From NCBI RefSeq assembly GCF_963678865.1, contig NZ_OY787459.1, forward strand, positions 62,001 to 126,000: a stretch of 64,000 bases of DNA, given 5' to 3'. Under the pieces are notes generated by a model. The model saw only the letters and a list, made by a program, of their open reading frames with translations, was not told where the DNA came from and ran no database searches. Below are positions 51,427 through 59,340 of this stretch, piece by piece. How positions within the stretch are numbered: position 1 is the first letter of the stretch; the number at the start of each line of letters is the position of its first letter. The position numbers were made by a program, and so were the translations under genes. The stretch comes from Maridesulfovibrio sp. Lineage in GTDB: Bacteria > Desulfobacterota > Desulfovibrionia > Desulfovibrionales > Desulfovibrionaceae.

Positions 51427-51532
51427 TTACAAAAATGTAGAATAGGTTGGTTGTCGAATAAATCTTTGTTACAAAATTGTAATTGGCTTTCTCGGTCTGC
51501 GTGTTGGTGTTTGTTTTGCTTACAAAAATGTA
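51427..51532. promoter_or_regulatory. Three palindromic sites upstream of the glnN sigma-54 promoter
   Basis: TTACAAAAATGTA (51427-51439), TTACAAAATTGTAA (51469-51482) and TTACAAAAATGTA (51520-51532) share TTACA-N3/4-TGTA dyad symmetry. Relative to the predicted start at 51335 their centres are at about -98, -140 and -191, the usual place for enhancer-binding-protein sites. The sequence differs from the NtrC site (TGCACC-N5-GGTGCA). Confidence 0.65.
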
Positions 51533-52081
51533 TAAAATTTGCCACATGCGGGCTGTTATTATCTGGAAAGTGGTGAATTTTCGTAAAATATGAGCTTGAG
51601 AAAGAATGAACGTATCAGTTTTGAACGTTTGTTTTCTACATTAATATATTGAGCTTGTCAGTATTTAATTTTGAAAAATGATTCGTAGTTGAATTTGGCA
51701 TGCTGATTTTGCAGTTATTTGAGAAAAACGATCTTTGATCGAAGCGGTTTTTTGATAGTTAATGATGAAGTATATTTTAAATAATTAATGTGTGCGGTTG
51801 CAGTTATTTGTTGTTTAGTCGCAGGTAGATTGATTTAGAAATCAGTAAAAAAAGTAGAAATAAAATACGTGTATTTTTGATTTGTTAGCATTATTTTGGT
51901 TTTTGATAAGTTTTCTAATAATGTGTGAGTGTCGGTAATGTCTTGAATTAAGTTGTGTTTAATGCTAATTTTTCCTCCTTCGACAAATAATCGACGGATT
52001 ATTTTCTTGTTGATCGGTCTATCTTCATTATTTCTGGTGAAGATTTTTTTAAAGAAATGATATTTCAGTCTTGGAGGATTC
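51533..52081. other. AT-rich region upstream of glnHPQ with a palindrome
   Basis: No coding frame is convincing. A perfect 8-bp inverted repeat AAATAATC-GACG-GATTATTT (51985-52004) lies 78 bp before glnH and may be an operator or leader hairpin. A 13-bp direct repeat TTGCAGTTATTTG occurs at 51709-51721 and 51798-51810. GGAGGATTC precedes the glnH ATG. Confidence 0.45.
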
Positions 52082-52825
52082 ATGAAAAAACTGCTTTCAC
52101 TCATCGTTGCTGCGCTGATTACCGCAATCATGGTAGGAACTGCTTTCGCCGGTAAACTTACTGTTGCCTGTGATACCAGCTTCCCTCCTTTTGAATTTAA
52201 AGATCCTGCTACCGGAAAGCATACCGGTTTCGATGTTGAGCTCTGGGAAGCCATTGCTAAAAAGATTGGTGCAGAGTACGACCTGCAGCCCATGGATTTC
52301 AACGGAATTATCCCCGGCCTGCAGTCTAATCAGCTGGATGTAGGTATCGCCGGTATCACCATCAAGCCCGAGCGTGCTAAAGTAGTCGATTTCTCCGATG
52401 GTTACTACAACTCCGGCCTGCTCATTCTCGTTAAAAAGGACAACAATTCCATCAATGGTATTGAAGACCTTAAAGGTAAGATTATTTCCACCAAGTTGAG
52501 CACTTCTTCCGCTGACTTTGCAAAGAGCGCAGATGCCAAGGAAGTCAAGCTTTACCCCAACAACGACGCCATGTTCATGGAACTCATGACCGGCGGTGCT
52601 GATGCTGTTATCTTTGACTCCCCGGTTATCGCTGATTTCATGCGCAAAGCAGGTAAGGGTCAGGTTAAAGTTGTGGGTCCTCTTTACAACGGCCAGCAGT
52701 ACGGTATTGCTTTCCCCAAAGGAAGCGAGCTTGTTGCAAAAGTTAATGCAGCTCTCAAGGACCTGCGCAAGGACGGTACCTATCGCGAACTGTACGTTAA
52801 GTGGTTCGGCACTGAGCCTAAATAA
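52082..52825 (+). CDS. glnH: Polar amino acid (glutamine-type) ABC transporter binding protein
   Basis: A 247-residue periplasmic class II binding protein (SBP family 3). The signal peptide ends GTAFA at about residue 23. GKLTVACDTSFPPFEFKDPATGKHTGFDVELWEAIAKKIGAEYDLQPMDFNGIIPGLQSNQLDVGIAGITIKPERAKVVDFSDGYYNSG is the family signature, including the residues that clamp the alpha-amino and carboxylate groups. It closely resembles E. coli GlnH. A strong TGGAGG precedes the ATG. It is the first gene of glnHPQ; a terminator-like hairpin separates it from the permease, allowing higher expression of the binding protein. Confidence 0.93.
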   Translation: MKKLLSLIVAALITAIMVGTAFAGKLTVACDTSFPPFEFKDPATGKHTGFDVELWEAIAKKIGAEYDLQPMDFNGIIPGLQSNQLDVGIAGITIKPERAKVVDFSDGYYNSGLLILVKKDNNSINGIEDLKGKIISTKLSTSSADFAKSADAKEVKLYPNNDAMFMELMTGGADAVIFDSPVIADFMRKAGKGQVKVVGPLYNGQQYGIAFPKGSELVAKVNAALKDLRKDGTYRELYVKWFGTEPK

Positions 52826-52854
52826 TTTATTCAATTATTCCTAACGTGTTCAAT

Positions 52855-52889
52855 AGGGCGGCCTTTGTTGCCGCCCTTCATTCTTTTTT
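52855..52889 (+). terminator. Intercistronic terminator-attenuator between glnH and glnP
   Basis: An 8-bp GC-rich stem AGGGCGGC (52855-52862) with GCCGCCCT (52870-52877), then TCATTCTTTTTT. It would reduce downstream transcription relative to glnH. Confidence 0.85.
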
Positions 52890-52903
52890 AAACAGGGGTC
52901 CTA

Positions 52904-53572
52904 ATGGCATTTGCATTTGACACTACAGTTTTCTGGGACACTTTTCCCATGCTCATGCGTGGTCTTAAGCTTACTGTTGAGATCACTATCGGCGGTTTGG
53001 TTTTCGGGTTCTTATTTGGAAGCGCAGCAGGCCTGATGAAGCTATCGCGTAATTTTTTTACCCGAAAAATTGCCGGGGTTTACGTAGAAGCCATCAGGGG
53101 TACTCCCATGCTTGTACAGGCCATGTTTCTCTATTACGGGGTTCCTATGGCTATCGGGATGCGTATTCCGCCAATGACCGCCGGTATCATTATTATTGCT
53201 GTCAATTCAGGTGCCTACATCGCCGAAATCGTTCGAGGTGCGGTCCAGTCCATTAACAAGGGACAAGTCGAAGCCGGCCGTTCCATCGGCCTTACCAGTG
53301 CTCAGACCATGCGCTACATTGTCTGGCCGCAGGCGCTTAAGCGTATGATCCCGCCTCTCGGAAACCAGTTCATCATCAGCCTCAAGGATACTTCTCTGCT
53401 TATGGTCATCGGTGTCGGTGAGCTTATGAGAACCGGGCAGGAAATCACCTCTGTTAACTTCCGGGCTTTTGAAGTTTATCTTGCTGTAGCCTGTGTTTAC
53501 CTTGTTATGACACTCTCCATTGCATATGTAATGCGTCGCATTGAGAAAAAGCTGAATACTTCCCGGAGGTAG
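52904..53572 (+). CDS. glnP: Polar amino acid ABC transporter permease
   Basis: A 222-residue inner-membrane permease of the HisM/GlnP family with about five helices. [43 protein letters not shown] and the coupling-helix EAA motif [38 protein letters not shown] are diagnostic. It acts as a homodimer with GlnQ. An AGGGG-type site precedes the ATG at 52904. The ATPase gene follows five bases after its stop. Confidence 0.94.
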   Translation: MAFAFDTTVFWDTFPMLMRGLKLTVEITIGGLVFGFLFGSAAGLMKLSRNFFTRKIAGVYVEAIRGTPMLVQAMFLYYGVPMAIGMRIPPMTAGIIIIAVNSGAYIAEIVRGAVQSINKGQVEAGRSIGLTSAQTMRYIVWPQALKRMIPPLGNQFIISLKDTSLLMVIGVGELMRTGQEITSVNFRAFEVYLAVACVYLVMTLSIAYVMRRIEKKLNTSRR

Positions 53573-53576
53573 TAAA

Positions 53577-54308
53577 ATGATTGAGATTAAGAACCTTCAT
53601 AAAAATTTCGGGAAGCTGGAAGTCATTAAAGGTATCGATTTAACGGTCGAGTCTGGTGAAGTTGTCTGTATTATCGGGCCTTCCGGTTCAGGTAAATCTA
53701 CTGTACTGCGCTGTATCAATAAGCTTGAAGAGCCGACTTCCGGCACTATTATTGTGGATGGTCATGATATCATGTCCCCGTCTACCAATATTAATGAAGT
53801 GCGTACTGAAGCTGGTATGGTTTTTCAGCAGTTCAATCTTTTTCCGCATATGACCATTCTTGAGAATGTGACTCTCGGTCCTGTCAAAGTCCGCAAGATA
53901 GGCAAGAGTGATGCTGATGAACTCGGCTTGAAACTGTTGGCCAAAGTCGGCCTTAAAGATAAGGCCCATAACTATCCGGAACAGTTGTCCGGAGGCCAGA
54001 AGCAGCGTGTTGCCATTGCTCGTTCGCTTGCGTTGCAGCCCAAGGTAATCCTTTTTGATGAACCGACATCCGCTCTTGACCCCGAACTTGTCGGAGAGGT
54101 GCTGGAAGTAATGCAGCAGCTTGCCAAAGAGGGCATGACCATGATCGTGGTTACCCATGAAATGGGATTTGCCAAGGAGGTTGCCGACCGCCTGATTTTT
54201 ATCGATCAGGGCATTATTCAGGAAGAAGGTGATCCTACTGAGGTTTTTGCCAATCCGAAGAATCCGAGACTGAAGGATTTTCTTGGAAAGGTTGTTTCCC
54301 ATATCTAA
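53577..54308 (+). CDS. glnQ: Polar amino acid ABC transporter ATPase
   Basis: A 243-residue ABC ATPase: Walker [21 protein letters not shown]-loop [23 protein letters not shown], signature [40 protein letters not shown] and H-loop [22 protein letters not shown]. These segments are characteristic of GlnQ/HisP/ArtP. CGGAGG precedes the ATG. Third gene of glnHPQ, closed by a terminator. Glutamine specificity is inferred from the binding protein and proximity to glnN. Confidence 0.95.
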   Translation: MIEIKNLHKNFGKLEVIKGIDLTVESGEVVCIIGPSGSGKSTVLRCINKLEEPTSGTIIVDGHDIMSPSTNINEVRTEAGMVFQQFNLFPHMTILENVTLGPVKVRKIGKSDADELGLKLLAKVGLKDKAHNYPEQLSGGQKQRVAIARSLALQPKVILFDEPTSALDPELVGEVLEVMQQLAKEGMTMIVVTHEMGFAKEVADRLIFIDQGIIQEEGDPTEVFANPKNPRLKDFLGKVVSHI

Positions 54309-54330
54309 TTGATCATCAAAGTTTAATTTC

Positions 54331-54366
54331 AAAGGGCAGTCCTCAGGGGCTGCCTTTTTTTCTTTT
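54331..54366 (+). terminator. Terminator of glnHPQ
   Basis: AAAGGGCAGTCC (54331-54342) pairs with GGGCTGCCTTT around TCAG, with one wobble, followed by a long T-run. Confidence 0.88.
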
Positions 54367-54460
54367 GTAGCAGGTTGTTTTACGGGAACAGGTTGACGTA
54401 TTTGCTGCTTTGATAAATAAAAGGAAGATCTTTAATTTTGAATTCCCGGAGGCTGATTAA

Positions 54461-55036
54461 ATGAAGAAATTTTTTAGTTGCAGCATTGTTTTTCTTGTTT
54501 TGGTCCTAGTTAGCTCTTTTGCTTATGCCGATGGTTATCCTGAGTTGCGTGGAACATGGGTCGGTTTAGTTAAAATGATTAGCAAAGACGGTGCTGTTAA
54601 GGAAAGCAAAGCGGCTTTGATCATTAAAAAACAGGAAGGAAATCTCTTTACCGGTGAAAAAGCCTGGTTTGCCGCCAATAAAGAAAATCTGGTAACCGAG
54701 GGTTTCAGCGGAATTATCGGGGTTGATGGTGTGAGCCTTTATTTTACAGAGCATGAAGATGGTTACACTTTTGGAGCCTTGAACGGTAAAGAACACATGT
54801 CGCTCTATTATTTGGAGAACGGACGTAAAGCGAAAGCAATCTACTACCAGATGGAAAGGATTCGTTTTGCCCGTGCATTTGTGGATATCGATAAAGACGG
54901 CAGTAAAACCATCATCCGTTCGGAAGTGGTCAAAGTTTATCCTTTGAATGCTGAACGGATTATGCGCGAAGCCGACCTGAATAAGGATGGAAAGTTGAGT
55001 AAAAAAGAGTGGGAAGAGTGGAAAAAAGATAAGTAA
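54461..55036 (+). CDS. Exported EF-hand protein
   Basis: A 191-residue protein with a signal peptide (MKKFFSCSIVFLVLVLVSSFAYA). Residues about 25-130 form a beta-rich domain with no named family (YPELRGTWVGLVKMIS...EGFSGIIGVDGVSLYFTEHEDGYTFGALNGKEHMSLYYLE). The C-terminus carries EF-hand-like calcium loops: DIDKDGSKTIIRSE and the canonical DLNKDGKLSKKEWEEW (Asp at positions 1, 3-equivalent and 5, Glu at 12). Calcium binding in the periplasm is likely. CGGAGG lies before the ATG. Single gene. Confidence 0.82.
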   Translation: MKKFFSCSIVFLVLVLVSSFAYADGYPELRGTWVGLVKMISKDGAVKESKAALIIKKQEGNLFTGEKAWFAANKENLVTEGFSGIIGVDGVSLYFTEHEDGYTFGALNGKEHMSLYYLENGRKAKAIYYQMERIRFARAFVDIDKDGSKTIIRSEVVKVYPLNAERIMREADLNKDGKLSKKEWEEWKKDK

Positions 55037-55057
55037 AATTTTCTTATCTGATTTGAA

Positions 55058-55087
55058 AAAGGCACGGATTACGTCCGTGCCTTTATT
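55058..55087. terminator. Bidirectional terminator
   Basis: An 11-bp perfect stem AAAGGCACGGA (55058-55068) with TCCGTGCCTTT (55074-55084), loop TTACG, then ATTGTTTTT. It ends the EF-hand gene and also fits the 3' end of the minus-strand remnant at 55121. Confidence 0.9.
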
Positions 55088-55120
55088 GTTTTTGGGATGT
55101 TTTTGCCGTTTCTTATTGGA

Positions 55121-55270
55121 TTAATTCAAAGCTTCCACAATGGTTTCGCCGAATTTTGCTGCAGCTAATGCAGGGAGAGTCTTGGTGTTGCACAGCAGAT
55201 TCTGGGGCGGGGATTGGAGTTTCTTGCATGCTGAAGCCAGTGCAATAGACCTAAGTATAAATACCCATAT
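55121..55270 (-). pseudogene. Possible 3' remnant of a minus-strand gene
   Basis: On the minus strand an open frame ends at TAA (55123-55121) with the protein-like sequence KKLQSPPQNLLCNTKTLPAL followed by AAAKFGETIVEALN. It has no start codon or ribosome-binding site of its own, and 34 bp beyond its stop is a strong terminator that also works on this strand. This looks like the last 45-50 residues of a gene whose 5' part is gone, replaced by the unidentified gene at 55285-56559. I do not recognise the family. Confidence 0.35.
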
Positions 55271-55284
55271 CCGCCAGGTGATAT

Positions 55285-56559
55285 TTATTTGGCAAAGAAG
55301 TTTCTTTCTTCTTCTGTTAAATGTATGTCTTCATTTTTTTTGGTGGTGGTATATAGGTTGAAAACCATCAGGTGAACCCAGTGATAATCTTCAATGTCAT
55401 TAAAAGTATTAATGGTGGTGTGCCATTCGTTTTTAGCAAATTCGTTCTCAATCCTTACCATACATGGATGTTGAAGGAACGTTTCTCTAATTAGTTCAAG
55501 TAATACATTGAAATTTTTTTCAGTTCTATTGAATATAGTCAGTATTATTTTGCATGATTGGCAGAGTGTGTCTTGAATGAGGGTGTTGATAGTATATGTC
55601 AAACCTTCGCCGCATCGCCATGTGAAGCATCTGCCTATGATTGCGGGCCGGTTTGCGATCGACACTTCAAAACCATTTTCACCAACATGGTTAAACATAT
55701 CTTTCCCATTATTGCCTGAAAAATGGGTGTTTAGATTTGAAACCAAGATGTTTCGCAGGTCATGATCATTGTGGACGTCTAAAATTGTAGGGGTACGTTC
55801 AAAGCTGTTTCCGGTGTGGCGTAGTACCTGTATTGCTTTGGTGAAGTCTTCATCGGAGATAATAGGCATCTCGGGATTGACATTTTGACGGCGAAAGTTT
55901 GCATGATTGCAGTTAACATGCCCTGATGCAAAATTATTTGCTCCGGGGTTGGAAACAAGGTGGAGGGGAATTGTCTTGCCTCTTTTTTTTCTGATTGCAA
56001 CTGCGGAAATTACAAGTCTGCGCATCCTTTGGGCAAACAAATTTATATCATGAGCCTGCCATTCAAGATATTTGCTTATTGTTTCGTAATTACGCTGGAA
56101 ATGCCTCTTGAATGATTTTGGATCGGAATAAAGAGGACTGACATAATCTTTTATTATGCGGTCTTCTTTGATAGTGAAGCTGGGGCCTCCGTGCGCGTAA
56201 TGCATGCTCGGCCTACTGACCAGAAGCCGTTTGTCACCGGTAAATGGAATTTCCACTTGCGTTGTCATTCCATCATTTAAATCTGGTGGGTCCTGTCCAC
56301 TCACGGGCCTGTAGATTTTTCCCGCCGGGGTTAGCTTACAGAGGGCGGGCTTGCTCATGGTAATCTTATCTTCGCGCAGGGTTATTTGTTTGATGGAATT
56401 TTGCGCAACCAATTTTTCAACAAGCTCGGTTTCGGAAGCAGAAAAAAATATCTCTTTAGGTATAGATTCCACCTGCGGAATGATGCTGTTGTATACATTC
56501 TCCAGAATGATGCTTAGTTCGCAATCATTAAAGAGATTATTGCGATGTTGTTTAACCAT
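55285..56559 (-). CDS. Protein of unknown function (424 residues)
   Basis: No family is recognised. The protein has no signal peptide or membrane segment; it is rich in Asn, Thr and Ile and carries several His/Cys clusters, such as NNFASGHVNCNHANFRRQ and RCFTWRCGEGLTYTINTLIQDTLCQSC, which could bind metal. DVHNDHDLRNILVSNLN also stands out. Base composition is more AT-rich than its neighbours and the amino-acid use (Asn, Ile, Thr) differs, suggesting recent acquisition. The ATG at 56559 follows GGGAGG by six bases within the dyad TGCCTC-CCGA-GAGGCA; a start at 56580 would read through that dyad. Confidence 0.65.
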   Translation of the reverse strand: MVKQHRNNLFNDCELSIILENVYNSIIPQVESIPKEIFFSASETELVEKLVAQNSIKQITLREDKITMSKPALCKLTPAGKIYRPVSGQDPPDLNDGMTTQVEIPFTGDKRLLVSRPSMHYAHGGPSFTIKEDRIIKDYVSPLYSDPKSFKRHFQRNYETISKYLEWQAHDINLFAQRMRRLVISAVAIRKKRGKTIPLHLVSNPGANNFASGHVNCNHANFRRQNVNPEMPIISDEDFTKAIQVLRHTGNSFERTPTILDVHNDHDLRNILVSNLNTHFSGNNGKDMFNHVGENGFEVSIANRPAIIGRCFTWRCGEGLTYTINTLIQDTLCQSCKIILTIFNRTEKNFNVLLELIRETFLQHPCMVRIENEFAKNEWHTTINTFNDIEDYHWVHLMVFNLYTTTKKNEDIHLTEEERNFFAK

Positions 56560-56563
56560 ACCC

Positions 56564-56579
56564 TGCCTCCCGAGAGGCA
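56564..56579 (-). promoter_or_regulatory. Dyad containing the Shine-Dalgarno site
   Basis: TGCCTC-CCGA-GAGGCA (56564-56579). The minus-strand reading gives GGGAGG six bases before the ATG at 56559. It parallels the palindrome before the MATE gene at 30909. Confidence 0.5.
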
Positions 56580-56764
56580 ATAATTTGACTTTTTTTTGTG
56601 TACTAGGATTTATGCATGAATTATTCCGAAAATATTTTAAGTTGAGTGGGAATTGATCTGAACAATCTTCAGATTATTTTTCTATAATCTATATTAGTAA
56701 TAACTAATTGAGAATTGTCAACGTGAAGTGTCGGGCAATTGTTCTTGCTGCAGGATTTTGGAAT

Positions 56765-56790
56765 CTCCCCGGTTCGTTTGAACCGGGGAG
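56765..56790 (-). terminator. Terminator of the UbiD-family gene
   Basis: An 11-bp perfect stem CTCCCCGGTTC (56765-56775) with GAACCGGGGAG (56780-56790), loop GTTT. On the minus strand the tail is ATTCCAAAATCC, only mildly T-rich. Confidence 0.78.
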
Positions 56791-56808
56791 GGGGGGATTG
56801 CAATTGTT

Positions 56809-58647
56809 TTATATCACGCCATAAAGCGGTCCGCCGGAGGCAGCTAGAGCATCAACCCTTTTTTCCACTTCAGGGTCGGGGTCAAGTGGCGGTGCTTGAT
56901 ATGTCTTCATTCGGGCGTCGATAATAAACGCTTTCTCAGTTCCCCAATGTTTAGCCTTGGTAAAGGACCCGGCTCCGTAAATATCGGTTGCCGGATCGGA
57001 ACGGGTGAAGGTTACCCAAAGAAAGTTATCCCAGTCTTTGGCGGTGAAATCAGGATCATCCACAACAACGATCATGGGCAATCCTTCTATCCCTTTAGCG
57101 TATTTGAGAGCTTCGCCCAGTTTTTCCATCTGCGGGTCCTGTTCTCCTTGGGCGGTCTCACTTTTGCGCCCTTTGAGCAACATAATCCCGGGGGCGAAGA
57201 TCTTTGCTTCACCGAATCCTTCTGGCAAGGCAGGAAGTTCCGGCAGTTCTTTTGAAAGCTCCCTTTTCTTTGATCCGGCGGCAGCGAATATCAATTTTGA
57301 CCCTTCATTGAAGCCCCTACCAGAATAATCGAGGGTGTCGATGGTGGTCTGGGTGATGAAATGAAGATCGCGTTTCAGGTTTGCCCGTTCAAGCATATGT
57401 TTGAAGAAAACCGGAATGTTGTGGCAATTTTCGCCATGATCCATATCTTCCTTGGCGCCTATGAACAGATATTTGGCTAGAGCGGTCTGAGTATTTCCAA
57501 GCAGAGCCATACCGTTAGTCAACAGTTCCTGGGGCTGGCGTTCTTTTGCGTAAGGCACGTAGCGTTCGCTGCCGACTGCCAGCAGCAGCGGGTGGACTCC
57601 GGCCACATCCACAGCATGAACCTCATGGACTCCGGTAAACACGGACGGAACAAGTTCGGAAGTCAGTTCATGGATAAAATCACCGAACATAGTGTCTTCC
57701 TGAGGCGGACGACCTACAGTGGTGAACGGCCATATTGCATCACTACGGTGATACACTTTGTCTACTTTTAGTACCGGAAAGTCGTGGGTCAGGCTGTAGT
57801 ATCCGATATGGTCCCCGAACGGTCCTTCTGGTTTCTGCTCGTTGCTGATGGTTCCGCAAATACAGAAATCGGCTTCAGCCGGAACCGGCAGGCCGTTTGG
57901 ACGCATGACCATGGGGATCCGGTGTCCTCCTAACGCTCCGGCAAAGAAAATTTCCGCCAGTCCTTCAGGCAGAGGCATTACCGCAGCAATCGTCATGGAC
58001 GGTGCTCCGCCGACAACGATATTCACCTTAAGTTTTTCGCCTCTTCGCAATGCCTGTGCGTGGTGGTGTCCGATACCGCGATGGATCTGGTAATGCAGCC
58101 CCACTTCGGTGTTATTGTATTCATTACCGGATAGCTGGACTCGGTACATGCCGATATTGGAGCCTGCGAAACCGGGGTTATCCGGGCTTTCCGAATAAAC
58201 CTGAGGCAGGGTGACAAACGCACCTCCGTCCATGGGCCATGCTTTAAGTTGTGGAAGCTGGGCTATGGTAGTTTCGTTGGCTGTGACCGGGCCTTCAGAG
58301 AGCTTGCGTGGCATGGTGTGATAGGCTGTTCGAGGAGCACCGAGATATTGCCACGGTTTTTTGAATGCTTTCATGGGATACATTTTCAATTTCATGAGCC
58401 GTTCGACAGTTTCGATAGTGTCGCGGAAGATGGATTGCAGGCGTTCTTTAGTGCCGAAAATGTTGGCGGCCATGGGAAATTTGCAACCCTTAACATTAGT
58501 GAACAGCAGGGCCGGTCCGCCAGCCTGAAAGACACGGCGCTGGATGACCCCGGCTTCAATTTCGGGATCAATTTCATGGTCTATGCGAATGAGATCGCCT
58601 TTGGCTTCAAGAGCATCAAGGCATTCTTTGGTGTTTTTGTAGCCCAT
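56809..58647 (-). CDS. UbiD family prenylated-FMN-dependent decarboxylase
   Basis: A 612-residue UbiD-like (de)carboxylase. Family features in order: GYKNTKECLDALEAKGDLIRIDHEIDPEIEAGVIQRRVF at the N-terminus; YRVQLSGNEYNNTEVGLHYQIHRGIGHHHAQA, the prFMN/metal-binding region; PLPEGLAEIFFAGALGGHRIPMV; and PEGPFGDHIGYYSLTHDFPVLKV, which carries the catalytic Glu-Asp network. At 612 residues it is longer than E. coli UbiD (about 500) and like the menaquinone-type (MqnP-like) or other anaerobe members. No UbiX is adjacent. Acting in menaquinone synthesis is a guess. Confidence 0.9.
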   Translation of the reverse strand: MGYKNTKECLDALEAKGDLIRIDHEIDPEIEAGVIQRRVFQAGGPALLFTNVKGCKFPMAANIFGTKERLQSIFRDTIETVERLMKLKMYPMKAFKKPWQYLGAPRTAYHTMPRKLSEGPVTANETTIAQLPQLKAWPMDGGAFVTLPQVYSESPDNPGFAGSNIGMYRVQLSGNEYNNTEVGLHYQIHRGIGHHHAQALRRGEKLKVNIVVGGAPSMTIAAVMPLPEGLAEIFFAGALGGHRIPMVMRPNGLPVPAEADFCICGTISNEQKPEGPFGDHIGYYSLTHDFPVLKVDKVYHRSDAIWPFTTVGRPPQEDTMFGDFIHELTSELVPSVFTGVHEVHAVDVAGVHPLLLAVGSERYVPYAKERQPQELLTNGMALLGNTQTALAKYLFIGAKEDMDHGENCHNIPVFFKHMLERANLKRDLHFITQTTIDTLDYSGRGFNEGSKLIFAAAGSKKRELSKELPELPALPEGFGEAKIFAPGIMLLKGRKSETAQGEQDPQMEKLGEALKYAKGIEGLPMIVVVDDPDFTAKDWDNFLWVTFTRSDPATDIYGAGSFTKAKHWGTEKAFIIDARMKTYQAPPLDPDPEVEKRVDALAASGGPLYGVI

Positions 58648-58728
58648 TATTTATATCCTTTGCAGATGTTATGTTCGTGCGGCAGAGTGTATGGATTCGC
58701 AGGCCGGGAATCAAGTTTTATAGGGCGT

Positions 58729-58756
58729 AAAAAAGCCTGCCGGGTCAGGGCAGGCT
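58729..58756 (-). terminator. Terminator of the PH-domain gene
   Basis: AGCCTGCC (58734-58741) pairs with GGCAGGCT (58749-58756); on the minus strand it is followed by TTTTTAC, 21 bp past the stop. Confidence 0.85.
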
Positions 58757-58776
58757 GAAAAACGCATGTGGCATGA

Positions 58777-59154
58777 TTATTTGAGAACTTTGTTGGCAAG
58801 CAGTTTCTGGATGCCTACCACATCACTACCTTTTTTAAGTTCTTTAATTATAGGCTCGTGACGACCGGAAACCCACATTTTCAGTTCGGAATCCATGTCG
58901 AAATGTCCGGCTGTTTCCACGGAAAATGTTGAGATGGATTTGTATGGTATGCTCAGATATTCGACTTTTTTACCGGTCAAACCCTGCTTGTCAATGAGGA
59001 TCAGCCTGCCTGAGGTAAAAACATACATATCGCGGATGACCTTGAAAGCCCTTTCAACTTCTTCAGTGTTTCCCAATATCGGGGAGAGTTCTTCCTGTAC
59101 GTCCTCTACGCTGATTTCAGATGCATTGCCCATTAATCCGTCAAGAATTCCCAT
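58777..59154 (-). CDS. PH-domain-like protein (bacterial PH fold, DUF1696 type)
   Basis: A 125-residue soluble protein. MGILDGLMGNASEISVEDVQEELSPIL is an amphipathic leader and VIRDMYVFTSGRLILIDKQGLTGKKVEYLSIPYKSISTFSVETAGHFDMDSELKMWVSG is the bacterial PH-domain core (strands with FTSGRLILID and YLSIPYKSI). Its function is unknown; in B. subtilis such proteins are small cytosolic oligomers. The ATG at 59154, five bases after GGAG, is preferred over one at 59181, which would add nine residues. Monocistronic, with its own terminator. Confidence 0.85.
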   Translation of the reverse strand: MGILDGLMGNASEISVEDVQEELSPILGNTEEVERAFKVIRDMYVFTSGRLILIDKQGLTGKKVEYLSIPYKSISTFSVETAGHFDMDSELKMWVSGRHEPIIKELKKGSDVVGIQKLLANKVLK

Positions 59155-59340
59155 AATATCTCCGTTTGGTTTGTGGCTCATGGCCGTTGTATCTCTTTAA
59201 TGTTTCATGAAATATTCATTCGCCAGCTTAGCCTAATTGCTTTTTAGCGTCACTATTTGTCTTGGGCTTGAAGTTCGTTCTCTTAAATGGCCGTCTATTA
59301 CCCCTTGATGTGCATTCCCGGCAAATGCTAAAAAAGACTC

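Noticed and set aside
51695..51715. TTGGCATGCTGATTTTGCAG as a second sigma-54 promoter
   Set aside because: GG and GC are 12 bp apart, not 10, and it is about 370 bp from glnH.
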